NCBI GenBank assembly: GCA_036258795.1
Contig: DATACZ010000092.1
Location: forward strand, 1-8,193
Source of the DNA: DATACZ01 sp036258795
GTDB lineage: Bacteria > Actinomycetota > CADDZG01 > JAHWKV01
Direction of reading: 5' to 3'
DNA: 8,193 bases
Below the pieces are notes generated by a model. That model was not told the DNA's origin, ran no database searches, and saw nothing but the letters and a program-made list of their open reading frames with translations. Shown here piece by piece: positions 1 to 5,697 of this stretch. How positions within the stretch are numbered: the first letter of the stretch is position 1; every line of letters begins with the position of its first letter. A program made the position numbers and the translations under genes.

Positions 1-32
1 CCAAACAGGTAAATGATTGGGTCAAGAGCCAC

Positions 33-881
33 TTGATCGGCGGCATCGCGCGTGTCGATCTGCGCATCCGGGACCTTGATCGGGGGCTCGCCTTCTATCG
101 CGACATCCTCGGCCTCGAGGTTGCCGAGCGCGATGGCTCACGCGCCACGCTGCGTAGCCCCGGAAGCGATGGCTTCCTCAGGTTGCAGTCGCGCGGCGTG
201 AGTGCACCCTCGGACCCCACCGCGATCGGTCTGTTCCATACCGCCTTCCGGTATCCGACTCGCGCCGACCTCGGGGACGTGCTGGCGCGCTTGTTGGCGG
301 CCGACTATGAGGTGGGGGCAGGGGACCACCTCGTTAGCGAAGCCTTGTACGTCGACGATCCGGATGGCAACGGCGTCGAGTTGTACTGGGACCGACCGGT
401 CGAGGAGTGGCCCACGTCCACTGAAGACATGCCAGTCCCGATGGCGACGCTCGCGGTCGACCTGCAGGACCTCCTCGCCGCCGGCAGGTCAGACGCCGCC
501 GTAGGTGCGCCTTCGCCCCGGGGCACCGACATCGGCCACGTGCACCTCCAGGTATCGGACATCGACGCGGCGGTTCGCTTCTACCTCACGGAGCTCGGGC
601 TCGATCTCACTGCGAGGTTGGGTCGGAGTGCCGCGTTCTTCTCCTCATACGGCTATCACCACAACATAGGAGCGAACACGTGGCGCTCTCGGGGAAGCAA
701 ACTCCCAGGGCGGGAACACGCCGGACTGGAGCGTGTCGTGTTCAACGTCCCTGACGGCAAGGAGCTCAACCGCCTGCGTGAGCGGCTCCGAACCAAAGTC
801 GGGAACGAGTCAGCCGCGGAACGCGAGCCCGTCGTCGTAGCCGACCCCGACGGCATCGAATTGCAATTCATCACTTCCTGA
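33..881 (+). CDS. Two-domain VOC family protein (glyoxalase / extradiol dioxygenase-like, CatE type)
   Basis: Seen: two tandem vicinal-oxygen-chelate modules, residues about 4-121 and 166-281, each with a first strand followed by 'FYxxxLGL' and ending in 'DPDG...E'. The second module keeps a full metal-ligand set by position: H169 in 'GHVHLQV', H209 or H210 in 'YHHN', and E276 in 'PDGIELQF'. The first keeps H69 and E116 but has Arg7 where the first His should be, so metal and substrate probably bind only in the C-terminal module. Family knowledge: such proteins include catechol 2,3-dioxygenase-like ring-cleavage enzymes, glyoxalases and isomerases; the substrate cannot be read from sequence. 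The TTG at 33 is the first usable start, with only a weak purine run (AAGAG) before it, and the frame stays open to base 3, so the true start may lie upstream of the window. It converges on the membrane-protein gene, 45 nt away. Family certain, substrate unknown. Confidence 0.85.
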   Translation: MIGGIARVDLRIRDLDRGLAFYRDILGLEVAERDGSRATLRSPGSDGFLRLQSRGVSAPSDPTAIGLFHTAFRYPTRADLGDVLARLLAADYEVGAGDHLVSEALYVDDPDGNGVELYWDRPVEEWPTSTEDMPVPMATLAVDLQDLLAAGRSDAAVGAPSPRGTDIGHVHLQVSDIDAAVRFYLTELGLDLTARLGRSAAFFSSYGYHHNIGANTWRSRGSKLPGREHAGLERVVFNVPDGKELNRLRERLRTKVGNESAAEREPVVVADPDGIELQFITS

Positions 882-914
882 CCGCGTTAGCTGGACGAAC
901 ATCGTGCTGGAGAT

Positions 915-935
915 GAAGGCTGGTTGCTAGCCTTC
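915..935. terminator. Hairpin at convergent gene border, possible bidirectional terminator
   Basis: GAAGGCT and AGCCTTC form a perfect 7-bp stem with a 7-nt loop. It lies between the end of the VOC gene and the end of the minus-strand membrane-protein gene, whose stop codon (927-929) falls in the loop and start of the right arm. Neither strand has a clear U-run after the stem, so it is not a textbook intrinsic terminator; its function is inferred from position. Confidence 0.4.
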
Positions 936-1436
936 GGGCTTAACAGCGCGAACTATGGAAGCCACTCGCTTCCTTATCTGGCGCCGGATTAGGCCAGGCA
1001 CCAGACCGAACATACCCACTGAGACGGCCACAGACAGCACTAGACCGGTTGCCAGCTGTGCCGAGCTGCTGCCGGTGGAGTCGGGATCGCCGAACAGCAC
1101 TCGAAAGCCAAAAAGGCCCGCGAAGAAGCCGTAGGCGGTCAACCAGGTCAGCCAGTCTTTCCACAGGGGCCGGTCGAAGAGGCCACCCGTCCTTTGAGGG
1201 GGATTCCTTCTGACGAGGCGGCGAATGACGCCCGGTAACAGGACGAGCAAAGCCCACGCAATCGCCAGCGTGAAGGGCAACGATAGAGCGAGGTCAAAGG
1301 GGTCGGGCGTGGGCTCCATGAATTCGGAGGTGACTGGAAAGGCAATGCCTGCAAAGACGACTAGGGCGGAAAGCCAGGCCAACCAGTCTTTACGAAGCGG
1401 CCGGTCGTACAAACGGCCCTCCCTTGGCTCCTTCAT
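927..1436 (-). CDS. Small membrane protein with internal duplication, unknown function
   Basis: I do not recognise a named family. From the ATG at 1436 the protein has 169 residues with four predicted membrane helices (about 17-35, 48-69, 95-115, 129-148). It is two copies of one unit: residues 7-77 and 84-157 both begin 'G-x-L-(Y/F)-DRPL-x-KDWLxWL', continue with a hydrophobic hairpin and close with a basic '(V)PG(V/I/L)IRRxxR(R/K)' stretch. The basic ends suggest cytoplasmic loops after helices 2 and 4. The frame is open further upstream to an ATG at 1544 (205 aa). I prefer 1436 because the extra 36 residues do not belong to either repeat and because it leaves about 140 bp of divergent space for promoters of this gene and holA. 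Neither start has a good Shine-Dalgarno sequence, so the start is uncertain. The length and clean open frame support a real gene; function unknown. Confidence 0.7.
   Translation of the reverse strand: MKEPREGRLYDRPLRKDWLAWLSALVVFAGIAFPVTSEFMEPTPDPFDLALSLPFTLAIAWALLVLLPGVIRRLVRRNPPQRTGGLFDRPLWKDWLTWLTAYGFFAGLFGFRVLFGDPDSTGSSSAQLATGLVLSVAVSVGMFGLVPGLIRRQIRKRVASIVRAVKPEG
966..1418 (-). repeat. Tandem intragenic duplication (77-codon period)
   Basis: Unit 1 (1206-1418) and unit 2 (966-1187) of the membrane-protein gene are still alike at DNA level. The segments 1143-1160 and 1374-1391 match at 16 of 18 bases, and both are followed by GGCCGGTCG. The offset is 231 nt, exactly 77 codons, which fits the protein repeat. 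This suggests duplication of a two-helix unit within the gene. Confidence 0.7.
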
Positions 1437-1576
1437 GAATCCAGTCTGCGGCGGGATAGCATCCAAAAGCAAGAAATGGATCGCCCTGGGGTTGCGATAC
1501 GAACCTGACAGGTCGGACCTCGCCTGTAAGCTGAACTCATCCATCGGCTCAGTACAGAGGTGAGAAGAGCTCTTCG
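1437..1576. promoter_or_regulatory. Divergent region upstream of holA and the membrane-protein gene
   Basis: If the minus-strand gene starts at 1436, these 140 bp must hold the promoters of both divergent genes. I see no pair of convincing -35/-10 hexamers on either strand. A 12-bp perfect palindrome, GAAGAGCTCTTC (1564-1575), ends one base before the holA ATG and contains the only purine run at a suitable distance to act as its Shine-Dalgarno (GAAGAG, 7 nt gap). Role inferred from position. Confidence 0.3.
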
Positions 1577-2524
1577 ATGACCGGCATCACCGAGGCCGTG
1601 CCCGCCGCCAATCTGGCCGCCTACTTGATACTCGGTGAAGACGAGTACCTCATCGGCCAAACTGTTTCCAAGCTATTGGAGGGAGTCGGCGAATCTTCGA
1701 TCAGTGAGTTTGGCCCCGGAGATGAGTTCCCGATGGTTCTTCAAGCCCTCATGACGCCACCGATGTTTGAGGACCGCCGGTTTGTCGTGGTGAAAGAGGT
1801 CGACCGGCTTCCGGTGGAGGCGCTGCGCCAGCTCATCGGATTCCTCGACAACCCAACCCCTGCCACCACTATGGTCCTTGTTGCGTCCAAGGCCCCTCCC
1901 TCCATGGTCTCGGCCGTAAAGAAAGCCGGCAGGGTGATTGAAGCCGTCCGGGGCAAGCGCCCCGATCTGTTCGCCTGGCTCAAGCAGCAGTTCAACGCCA
2001 AGCACCTATCGGTGACCGGGGAGGGTCTTACTGCGCTGATCGATTCGGTGGGGGAGGAGCGGATGGCTCTCGCCCAGGCGGTAGAGGAGCTCAGTCTGGC
2101 GATCCCGGCGCGTACACGCATCGGGCGGTCGGAGATTGCTCAGCACTTCCGAGGAAGGGCGGACGTCAAGCTGTATGCGTTCGTCGATGCAGTGGCCCAA
2201 CGCCACGCGAGCGCAGCCCTGGAAGCACTTCACTATCTTCTGGTCAGAGGCGAAGCTCCCCAGATGCTGTTCTGGACGCTGGCTCGTCACTTTAGGATGC
2301 TGCTTGTGGCGTCCGACGCTTCGGCTGGGGCGGTGGCCGACATGCTCAGACTGCCCATGTGGCGAGCGGAGAAGTTGGTACGACAGGCCCGAGGCTTCGG
2401 AGGCCAGGCGTTGGTGGCCGCTTATCAAACCTTGGCTGCAGCCGACCTCAAGATGAAAAGGAGCGAGGAGCCGGAGGCGTTGACTTTGGAGAGGGCCGTG
2501 GTAGCCATCGCTTCCCCACGCTAA
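1577..2524 (+). CDS. holA: DNA polymerase III subunit delta (clamp loader)
   Basis: Delta is the clamp-loader subunit that opens the beta sliding clamp during chromosome replication. At 315 residues the length is normal for the family. Visible family marks: the N-terminal 'YLILGEDEYLI' (residues 16-26), standing where an AAA+ protein would have a Walker A and degenerate as expected for delta; 'TPPMFEDRRFVVVKEVDRL' (60-78), the segment joining the clamp-binding region to the core; 'VLVASK' (100-105); 'ERMALAQAVEELSL' (161-174), the conserved end of the AAA-like core; and a helical C-terminal collar domain from about 195 with 'WTLARHFRMLL' (233-243) and 'ADLKMKRSEEPEALTLE' (289-305). ATG at 1577 is chosen because the conserved part begins 15 residues in and GAAGAG lies 7 nt upstream. 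In many actinobacteria holA sits near comEC and rpsT; neither is visible beside it here. A 53-nt gap separates it from the ABM-domain gene on the same strand. Confidence 0.93.
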   Translation: MTGITEAVPAANLAAYLILGEDEYLIGQTVSKLLEGVGESSISEFGPGDEFPMVLQALMTPPMFEDRRFVVVKEVDRLPVEALRQLIGFLDNPTPATTMVLVASKAPPSMVSAVKKAGRVIEAVRGKRPDLFAWLKQQFNAKHLSVTGEGLTALIDSVGEERMALAQAVEELSLAIPARTRIGRSEIAQHFRGRADVKLYAFVDAVAQRHASAALEALHYLLVRGEAPQMLFWTLARHFRMLLVASDASAGAVADMLRLPMWRAEKLVRQARGFGGQALVAAYQTLAAADLKMKRSEEPEALTLERAVVAIASPR

Positions 2525-2566
2525 GCCAAGATGTGATGAGGTAACAGATCAGAGGAAGACAGTAGA

Positions 2567-2572
2567 GGAGGT
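2567..2572 (+). promoter_or_regulatory. Strong Shine-Dalgarno (GGAGGT) for the ABM-domain gene
   Basis: GGAGGT ends 5 nt before the ATG at 2578. It is one of the best ribosome binding sites in the window and much stronger than that of holA just upstream, so the small protein is probably translated efficiently and independently. Confidence 0.75.
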
Positions 2573-2577
2573 GCCGA

Positions 2578-2868
2578 ATGTTTGCTCGAGTGAGCGTTTA
2601 TCAAGCCGAACCGGACCGCATCGATGACGTAGCAAGGAGCTTCCAGGACCGGCGGAGCGTCCAGGAGCTTCAAGGTTTTGTTGACGCTTTCGTGTTGGTA
2701 GACCGCAACAGCGGCAAGGCAATGACGCTGACCCTCTGGGAAAGCGAACAGGCCGCGAACGAAAGCGCCGAGAAGGCCAAGGAGCTTCGAAACTCAGCGG
2801 TGGAGGAATTCGGCGGCAGCGTTGAATCTGTTGAGACCTATGAGGTCGCGCTTCACCTCAATGAATAG
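2578..2868 (+). CDS. Antibiotic biosynthesis monooxygenase (ABM) domain protein
   Basis: A 96-residue single-domain protein with the dimeric alpha+beta-barrel pattern: a first strand 'FARVSVYQAEPDRID' (2-16), a helix, then 'GFVDAFVLVDRNSGKAMTL' (33-51), 'TLWES' (52-56), an alanine/glutamate-rich helix (58-77) and a last strand 'ESVETYEVALH' (83-93). The 'LxDRxSGKxMTLTLWES' core is typical of ABM-fold proteins. The fold covers cofactor-free monooxygenases, haem-degrading enzymes and many proteins of unknown role; nothing here fixes a substrate, and no catalytic residues can be named with confidence. It follows holA on the same strand and could be co-transcribed, but its own strong ribosome site allows separate control. 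Its 3' end converges on the SURF1 gene. Fold fairly sure, function unknown. Confidence 0.8.
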   Translation: MFARVSVYQAEPDRIDDVARSFQDRRSVQELQGFVDAFVLVDRNSGKAMTLTLWESEQAANESAEKAKELRNSAVEEFGGSVESVETYEVALHLNE

Positions 2869-2902
2869 AGCCGAAGGGTAGAGCCGACTCAAGGGGGCCG
2901 CC

Positions 2903-2921
2903 TACCGCCTACTAGGCGGTA
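2903..2921. terminator. 19-nt inverted repeat at convergent gene border, likely bidirectional terminator
   Basis: TACCGCCTA and TAGGCGGTA are perfect 9-base arms around C2912, covering the stop codon and last codons of the minus-strand SURF1 gene and lying about 35 nt past the ABM-gene stop. In RNA it would fold with a loop of about 5 nt and a GC-rich stem. No clear U-run follows on either strand, so it would be a U-less type of terminator if it acts as one. Confidence 0.45.
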
Positions 2922-3706
2922 ATCTCCTGCGGCTCGGCGGCCGTGCCGTCCTCCGATATCCCTTTGAAACTTCGAACTTCCCGCCGGATCAGCGCTCCGT
3001 AGGTGATGAGCGCGAGGGCTCCGAAGACGAACCACTGAACGGCGTAGGAGAGATGTGGTCCTTCGTCGGGTGGTGGTAGAGGAACGGGCTGTGGAAGGCT
3101 CCGTCCTGAGGACGGCCGTTGCGTCTCGAGCCTCAAATACAGAGGGTAGGTCTGGTAGGGGAGCTGGTTGGCCAGACGTTCGAGGTCGACCCTCGACGTG
3201 GCCTTCGCCCGCCCAGACGAATCGCCCGGTCCAAAGCGCCCCCTGCCCTCGGAGGGCAGCAAAACGCCTGTGACATCGGCCGGCCCGTCCGGCGGCGCGG
3301 CCTGAGGAACCGGAGGGCTGTTCATATTTAGCGGCACCCACCCCCGGTCCACGATCACCGCCGCGTCCCGGGATATAACCAGGGGCGTGAGGAGATGATT
3401 GCCGGCTTCGTCGCCGTTCGACCGGGTTAGCAGCACCAGCTCCCGGTTGGTGTCATAGGTTCCCCTCACTCTGACCCGCCGGTAAGCGAAGTCGTCAGCG
3501 AGCCTGGCCGGTACTCCCGGGGAGGGGAGAAGCTCCTCGAGACCTTGAGCTGGCAGGGAGGTTTGTCTGGCGATCCGGGCGTTTTCTGTGCGGCGCTCTT
3601 CCAGCCGGTTCAGCTGCCACCGCCCGAGGCCGGCGCACACGGCCACGATCAGCGCTACAAGTAAGTGAATGAAGATCCAGCGCGGCCTTAGCAGTAATCG
3701 AAGCAT
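2912..3706 (-). CDS. SURF1 family cytochrome c oxidase assembly protein
   Basis: SURF1 proteins help haem a insertion and assembly of aa3-type cytochrome c oxidase in the cytoplasmic membrane. The 264-residue product has the usual layout: a first membrane helix (about 9-27) leading into 'GRWQLNRLEERR' (28-39), a large extracytoplasmic domain with 'YRRVRVRGTYD' (75-85), 'NHLLTPLV' (103-110) and 'VDRGWVP' (119-125), then 'HLSYAVQWFVFGAL' (218-231) entering the second helix (about 222-240) and a basic cytoplasmic end. The ATG start fits, as 'MLRLLLRPRW' is a typical actinobacterial SURF1 N-terminus, although no Shine-Dalgarno sequence is seen. It lies 38 nt downstream of the YcxB-like gene on the same strand, so the two probably form an operon. 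No oxidase subunit gene is visible in the window. Confidence 0.92.
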   Translation of the reverse strand: MLRLLLRPRWIFIHLLVALIVAVCAGLGRWQLNRLEERRTENARIARQTSLPAQGLEELLPSPGVPARLADDFAYRRVRVRGTYDTNRELVLLTRSNGDEAGNHLLTPLVISRDAAVIVDRGWVPLNMNSPPVPQAAPPDGPADVTGVLLPSEGRGRFGPGDSSGRAKATSRVDLERLANQLPYQTYPLYLRLETQRPSSGRSLPQPVPLPPPDEGPHLSYAVQWFVFGALALITYGALIRREVRSFKGISEDGTAAEPQEITA

Positions 3707-3708
3707 TT

Positions 3709-3745
3709 AGGTAAAGCCAGGATAGCTTCCGTTCTTCGCTTACCT
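3709..3745 (-). promoter_or_regulatory. Imperfect inverted repeat between the YcxB-like gene and SURF1
   Basis: AGGTAAAGC (3709-3717) pairs with GCTTACCT (3738-3745) except for one bulged A. The stem would sit between the YcxB-like stop and the SURF1 start, enclosing nearly the whole 38-nt gap and ending 2 nt from the SURF1 ATG. It could affect SURF1 expression; this is inferred only from position, and the loop is long (20 nt). Confidence 0.25.
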
Positions 3746-4239
3746 CAGTGGCGGATGGGAACTCCTCCGGTGGCGGCCAGCAGACGGAAGTGCTGCTCGG
3801 TCCCGGGGGCGAATCCCGATTTCGGGATCGGCAGCCTGAGATTGTTGGGCAGCTCGAGCACGTAGAAGTCCCGCGTCTCCCGGGCCTGGTTCAAAAAAGA
3901 CCACGGCATGCTCCACTTGGAGCCCGCCCAGCAGTAGTTCACGCCTTCGCGGCTGAACTCGTAATGGACGTCCTCCCGGTTCTTCGGGTCCCGGGCGAAC
4001 ATGTGTGACGGATACCAAAAGTAGAACAGAATCCCGATGAGTAGATAGATGGCCACGGGAGCCTGGTCGGACAGAGAGGCGCCCATCCCTGCCGTGATGG
4101 CGGCGGCGGTAAAGAGCAGCGTGATAAGGACGAGGATGACCCGGAAAGAGGTCTGTGCCTTCCAGGCGGCATGAGTCGCCCGGCGGAACATCCTCAGAGA
4201 GGCGCGGTAGTGCGCGGCAACCGTGATTTCTTCCGACAA
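3745..4239 (-). CDS. YcxB-like family membrane protein
   Basis: A 164-residue protein with two membrane helices (about 31-52 and 60-77), followed by a cytoplasmic domain of the YcxB-like C-terminal type: 'VHYEFSREGVNYCWAGSKWSMPWS' region (91-114), then 'ETRDFYVLELPNNLRLPIPK' region (121-140) and 'FAPGTEQHFRLLAA' (143-156). This pattern of a short strand-rich domain ending in 'IPKxxF' and a final helix is characteristic of the family; no biochemical role is established. Start: TTG at 4239 is chosen because GGAGGT (4245-4250) lies 5 nt upstream and no better in-frame start follows for many residues. It is the first gene of a probable two-gene operon with SURF1, transcribed from the AT-rich region shared with the divergent 442-aa gene. 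A membrane role near SURF1 does not by itself imply a part in oxidase assembly. Confidence 0.8.
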   Translation of the reverse strand: MSEEITVAAHYRASLRMFRRATHAAWKAQTSFRVILVLITLLFTAAAITAGMGASLSDQAPVAIYLLIGILFYFWYPSHMFARDPKNREDVHYEFSREGVNYCWAGSKWSMPWSFLNQARETRDFYVLELPNNLRLPIPKSGFAPGTEQHFRLLAATGGVPIRH

Positions 4240-4244
4240 ACGCT

Positions 4245-4250
4245 ACCTCC
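4245..4250 (-). promoter_or_regulatory. Shine-Dalgarno (GGAGGT) deciding the TTG start of the YcxB-like gene
   Basis: On the minus strand GGAGGT stands 5 nt before the TTG at 4239. This ideal spacing supports a non-ATG start. Confidence 0.7.
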
Positions 4251-4355
4251 GACCAGCTGCGAAACGTTTACTCCTATATATCGGCACAAAAGGTAAATCT
4301 TTAATGAGAATTTCTATGTTGGGACTTTGGTGCGGAGGGTATCGATCTTCGGCCT

Positions 4356-4362
4356 AAGGAGG
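4356..4362 (+). promoter_or_regulatory. Shine-Dalgarno (AAGGAGG) deciding the GTG start of the 442-aa gene
   Basis: AAGGAGG ends 6 nt before the GTG at 4369. This is near-consensus and outranks the upstream TTG (4327) and GTG (4330) in the same frame, which have no such site. Confidence 0.8.
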
Positions 4363-4368
4363 AGTGGA

Positions 4369-5697
4369 GTGGCCCAAAGTGACCCTGGGATACAGGAGGT
4401 CCTCGGCAAGCTGGCTGCTGAGGACGCCGCCGTGGCGCAAGCCGCGGGGGTAGCTCTTTCCTGGGTCACCGCCGGCGGGGGAACAGCAAGGATCACCCAG
4501 GAGAGGGTGCAACGGTTCCTGTGGTACGACCTTCCCCTCAAGGTAGGCGCCGATACTCCGACTCGCCAGGCTCTCGCCAATGCGCTGGGTCAGGCGCTGG
4601 ATCTGCTGGGTCTTCCCCGGTATGCCGACATCTGCCGTTCCTCCACGACCGCCGGCGTTCTTGCCGCCTACGAGGACAACCCCCAGCGGGGTCTGGCAGC
4701 GTTTCGCCAGGCCAACCTTGCCTCGGGCATCTACCCGCTTGATCTGCCCGAGTTTCGGTGGGGTGCCACGATGGGACTGGAGGAGGCCAGGGCTCTTTCC
4801 GCCGTTCAGGACTACCTCGAGCTCGCCGTGGCGGCGGGGGAGCTAGTGCCGGGGGCACGAGGTTGGAAGAGCAAGCAGGCCAGGCTGGTGCGCAGCTTCA
4901 TCAATGCCCCAAGCTTCCAGTTGGGTGGACAGACCCCGCTCAGCGTCACCCTTACCGAGCGCATCCAGACCTGGATCGGCATCGAGCCGAGCCCGACCAG
5001 GCGCCGGCTTCTTTCAGGCCTTGCCAACCGGCTCCTCCATTCTATTGAGCTGCCGCCTGGGACCTTCGACCCGTACCCTCCGCTCAGCTGGCTGCTGGGT
5101 CACATGGCGGAAGGCATTCGGCTGACCGATAAGCGAAAGCTTGATCCAGCCTTTCTAGAGGAGGCGGCACCCCGCTTTGGGTGGGAGCTCTCCACCCCGC
5201 CCGCCGAGGAAGAGCAGCTTACGGACCTGCACATCCTGCGCCGGATGACACAGACACTCCGGTTGGCCAGAAGGAGCGGTAAGCAGCTCATGCTTACTCG
5301 CAAGGGCAGAGCCTTGTTAGAGGACCCGCTGACCACCTGGCGTATGGTGCCCGAGGCGTTCCTGTCGGGTAACACATTCAGCCGTCTGGCCGGGGAGCTA
5401 TTCTTCGCCCAGCTGATCGACGAAGAGTCTCTGCCCCTGGATCAAGTTGTGAGCACGATTGGCCAGGCGGTGGAAGAGGCAAACTACCGGGAAGCAGGCA
5501 CGGGCCTGCCCCCGGCCAGGGAATCGATACTCCGGGCGCTTCAGGCGACGCTAAACCAGGCACGCGCTCTAGGGCTCTTTGCCGCGAGTCCCTCCTATGA
5601 GGAGCGAAGGGTAGGGCTGACTCCCGTCGGCAAGGCCACCGCACTTCAGGCGTTGAGGTCGTGGGCCACAGCGCCTGGTTCGGTGCCGTTGCGCTGA
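4369..5697 (+). CDS. Conserved-looking protein of unknown function, 442 aa, coupled to the PBP gene
   Basis: I cannot assign a family. The protein is soluble-looking: no signal peptide, no membrane helix, mostly alpha-helical. An N-terminal half (about 1-180) holds 'FLWYDLPLK' (50-58), 'LPRYADICRSSTT' (82-94), 'SGIYPLDLPEFRWG' (119-132) and a Glu-rich helix before 'GELVPGARGWK' (157-167). The C-terminal half has two stretches that read like winged-helix wings: 'GKQLMLTRKGRALLEDP' (304-320) and 'RRVGLTPVGKATALQAL' (413-429). Similar 'LTxxGRxLLxDP' segments occur in some actinobacterial proteins related to the plasmid pRiA4b ORF-3 group, but this resemblance is weak and from memory. GTG 4369 is chosen for its near-consensus ribosome site. 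The stop TGA (5695-5697) shares its A with the ATG of the PBP gene, a coupling arrangement that suggests matched production. A DNA-binding or protein-binding role is possible but only inferred. Confidence 0.85.
   Translation: MAQSDPGIQEVLGKLAAEDAAVAQAAGVALSWVTAGGGTARITQERVQRFLWYDLPLKVGADTPTRQALANALGQALDLLGLPRYADICRSSTTAGVLAAYEDNPQRGLAAFRQANLASGIYPLDLPEFRWGATMGLEEARALSAVQDYLELAVAAGELVPGARGWKSKQARLVRSFINAPSFQLGGQTPLSVTLTERIQTWIGIEPSPTRRRLLSGLANRLLHSIELPPGTFDPYPPLSWLLGHMAEGIRLTDKRKLDPAFLEEAAPRFGWELSTPPAEEEQLTDLHILRRMTQTLRLARRSGKQLMLTRKGRALLEDPLTTWRMVPEAFLSGNTFSRLAGELFFAQLIDEESLPLDQVVSTIGQAVEEANYREAGTGLPPARESILRALQATLNQARALGLFAASPSYEERRVGLTPVGKATALQALRSWATAPGSVPLR

Larger units (their letters stand above)
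4240..4368. promoter_or_regulatory. AT-rich divergent promoter region
   Basis: This stretch between the YcxB-like gene (minus) and the 442-aa gene (plus) is the most AT-rich in the window, especially 4261-4320. TATATA (4275-4280) reads as a -10-like element in either direction, and TTTAAT (4300-4305) is a second -10-like element on the plus strand. No good TTGACA-type -35 stands at 16-18 bp from these, so exact promoter positions are not assigned. Confidence 0.5.

Noticed and set aside
1225..1563. Plus-strand open frame of 112 codons antisense to the membrane-protein gene
   Set aside because: Its product has no recognisable domain or hydrophobic pattern, and the opposite strand shows a duplicated membrane protein with consistent helices.
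2006..2428. Long minus-strand frame across holA
   Set aside because: holA is clear on the plus strand; the antisense product is Ser/Arg/His-rich without domains, as expected for a shadow frame in GC-rich DNA.
2866..2887. Nine-base direct repeat TAGAGCCGA after the ABM gene
   Set aside because: Only two copies; too short to call a repeat element or attachment site.
3813..3828. ATCCCGA-TT-TCGGGAT hairpin inside the YcxB-like gene
   Set aside because: Seven-base arms inside a coding region with no regulatory context are compatible with chance.
4327..4368. Upstream TTG (4327) or GTG (4330) as the start of the 442-aa gene
   Set aside because: The near-consensus AAGGAGG at 4356-4362 with a 6-nt gap points to GTG 4369, and the extra 14 residues lie in the leader.
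5661..5696. GTG at 5661 as the start of the PBP
   Set aside because: It would overlap the upstream gene by 37 nt with no usable ribosome site; ATG 5697 gives a one-base stop/start overlap and a normal short cytoplasmic N-terminus.
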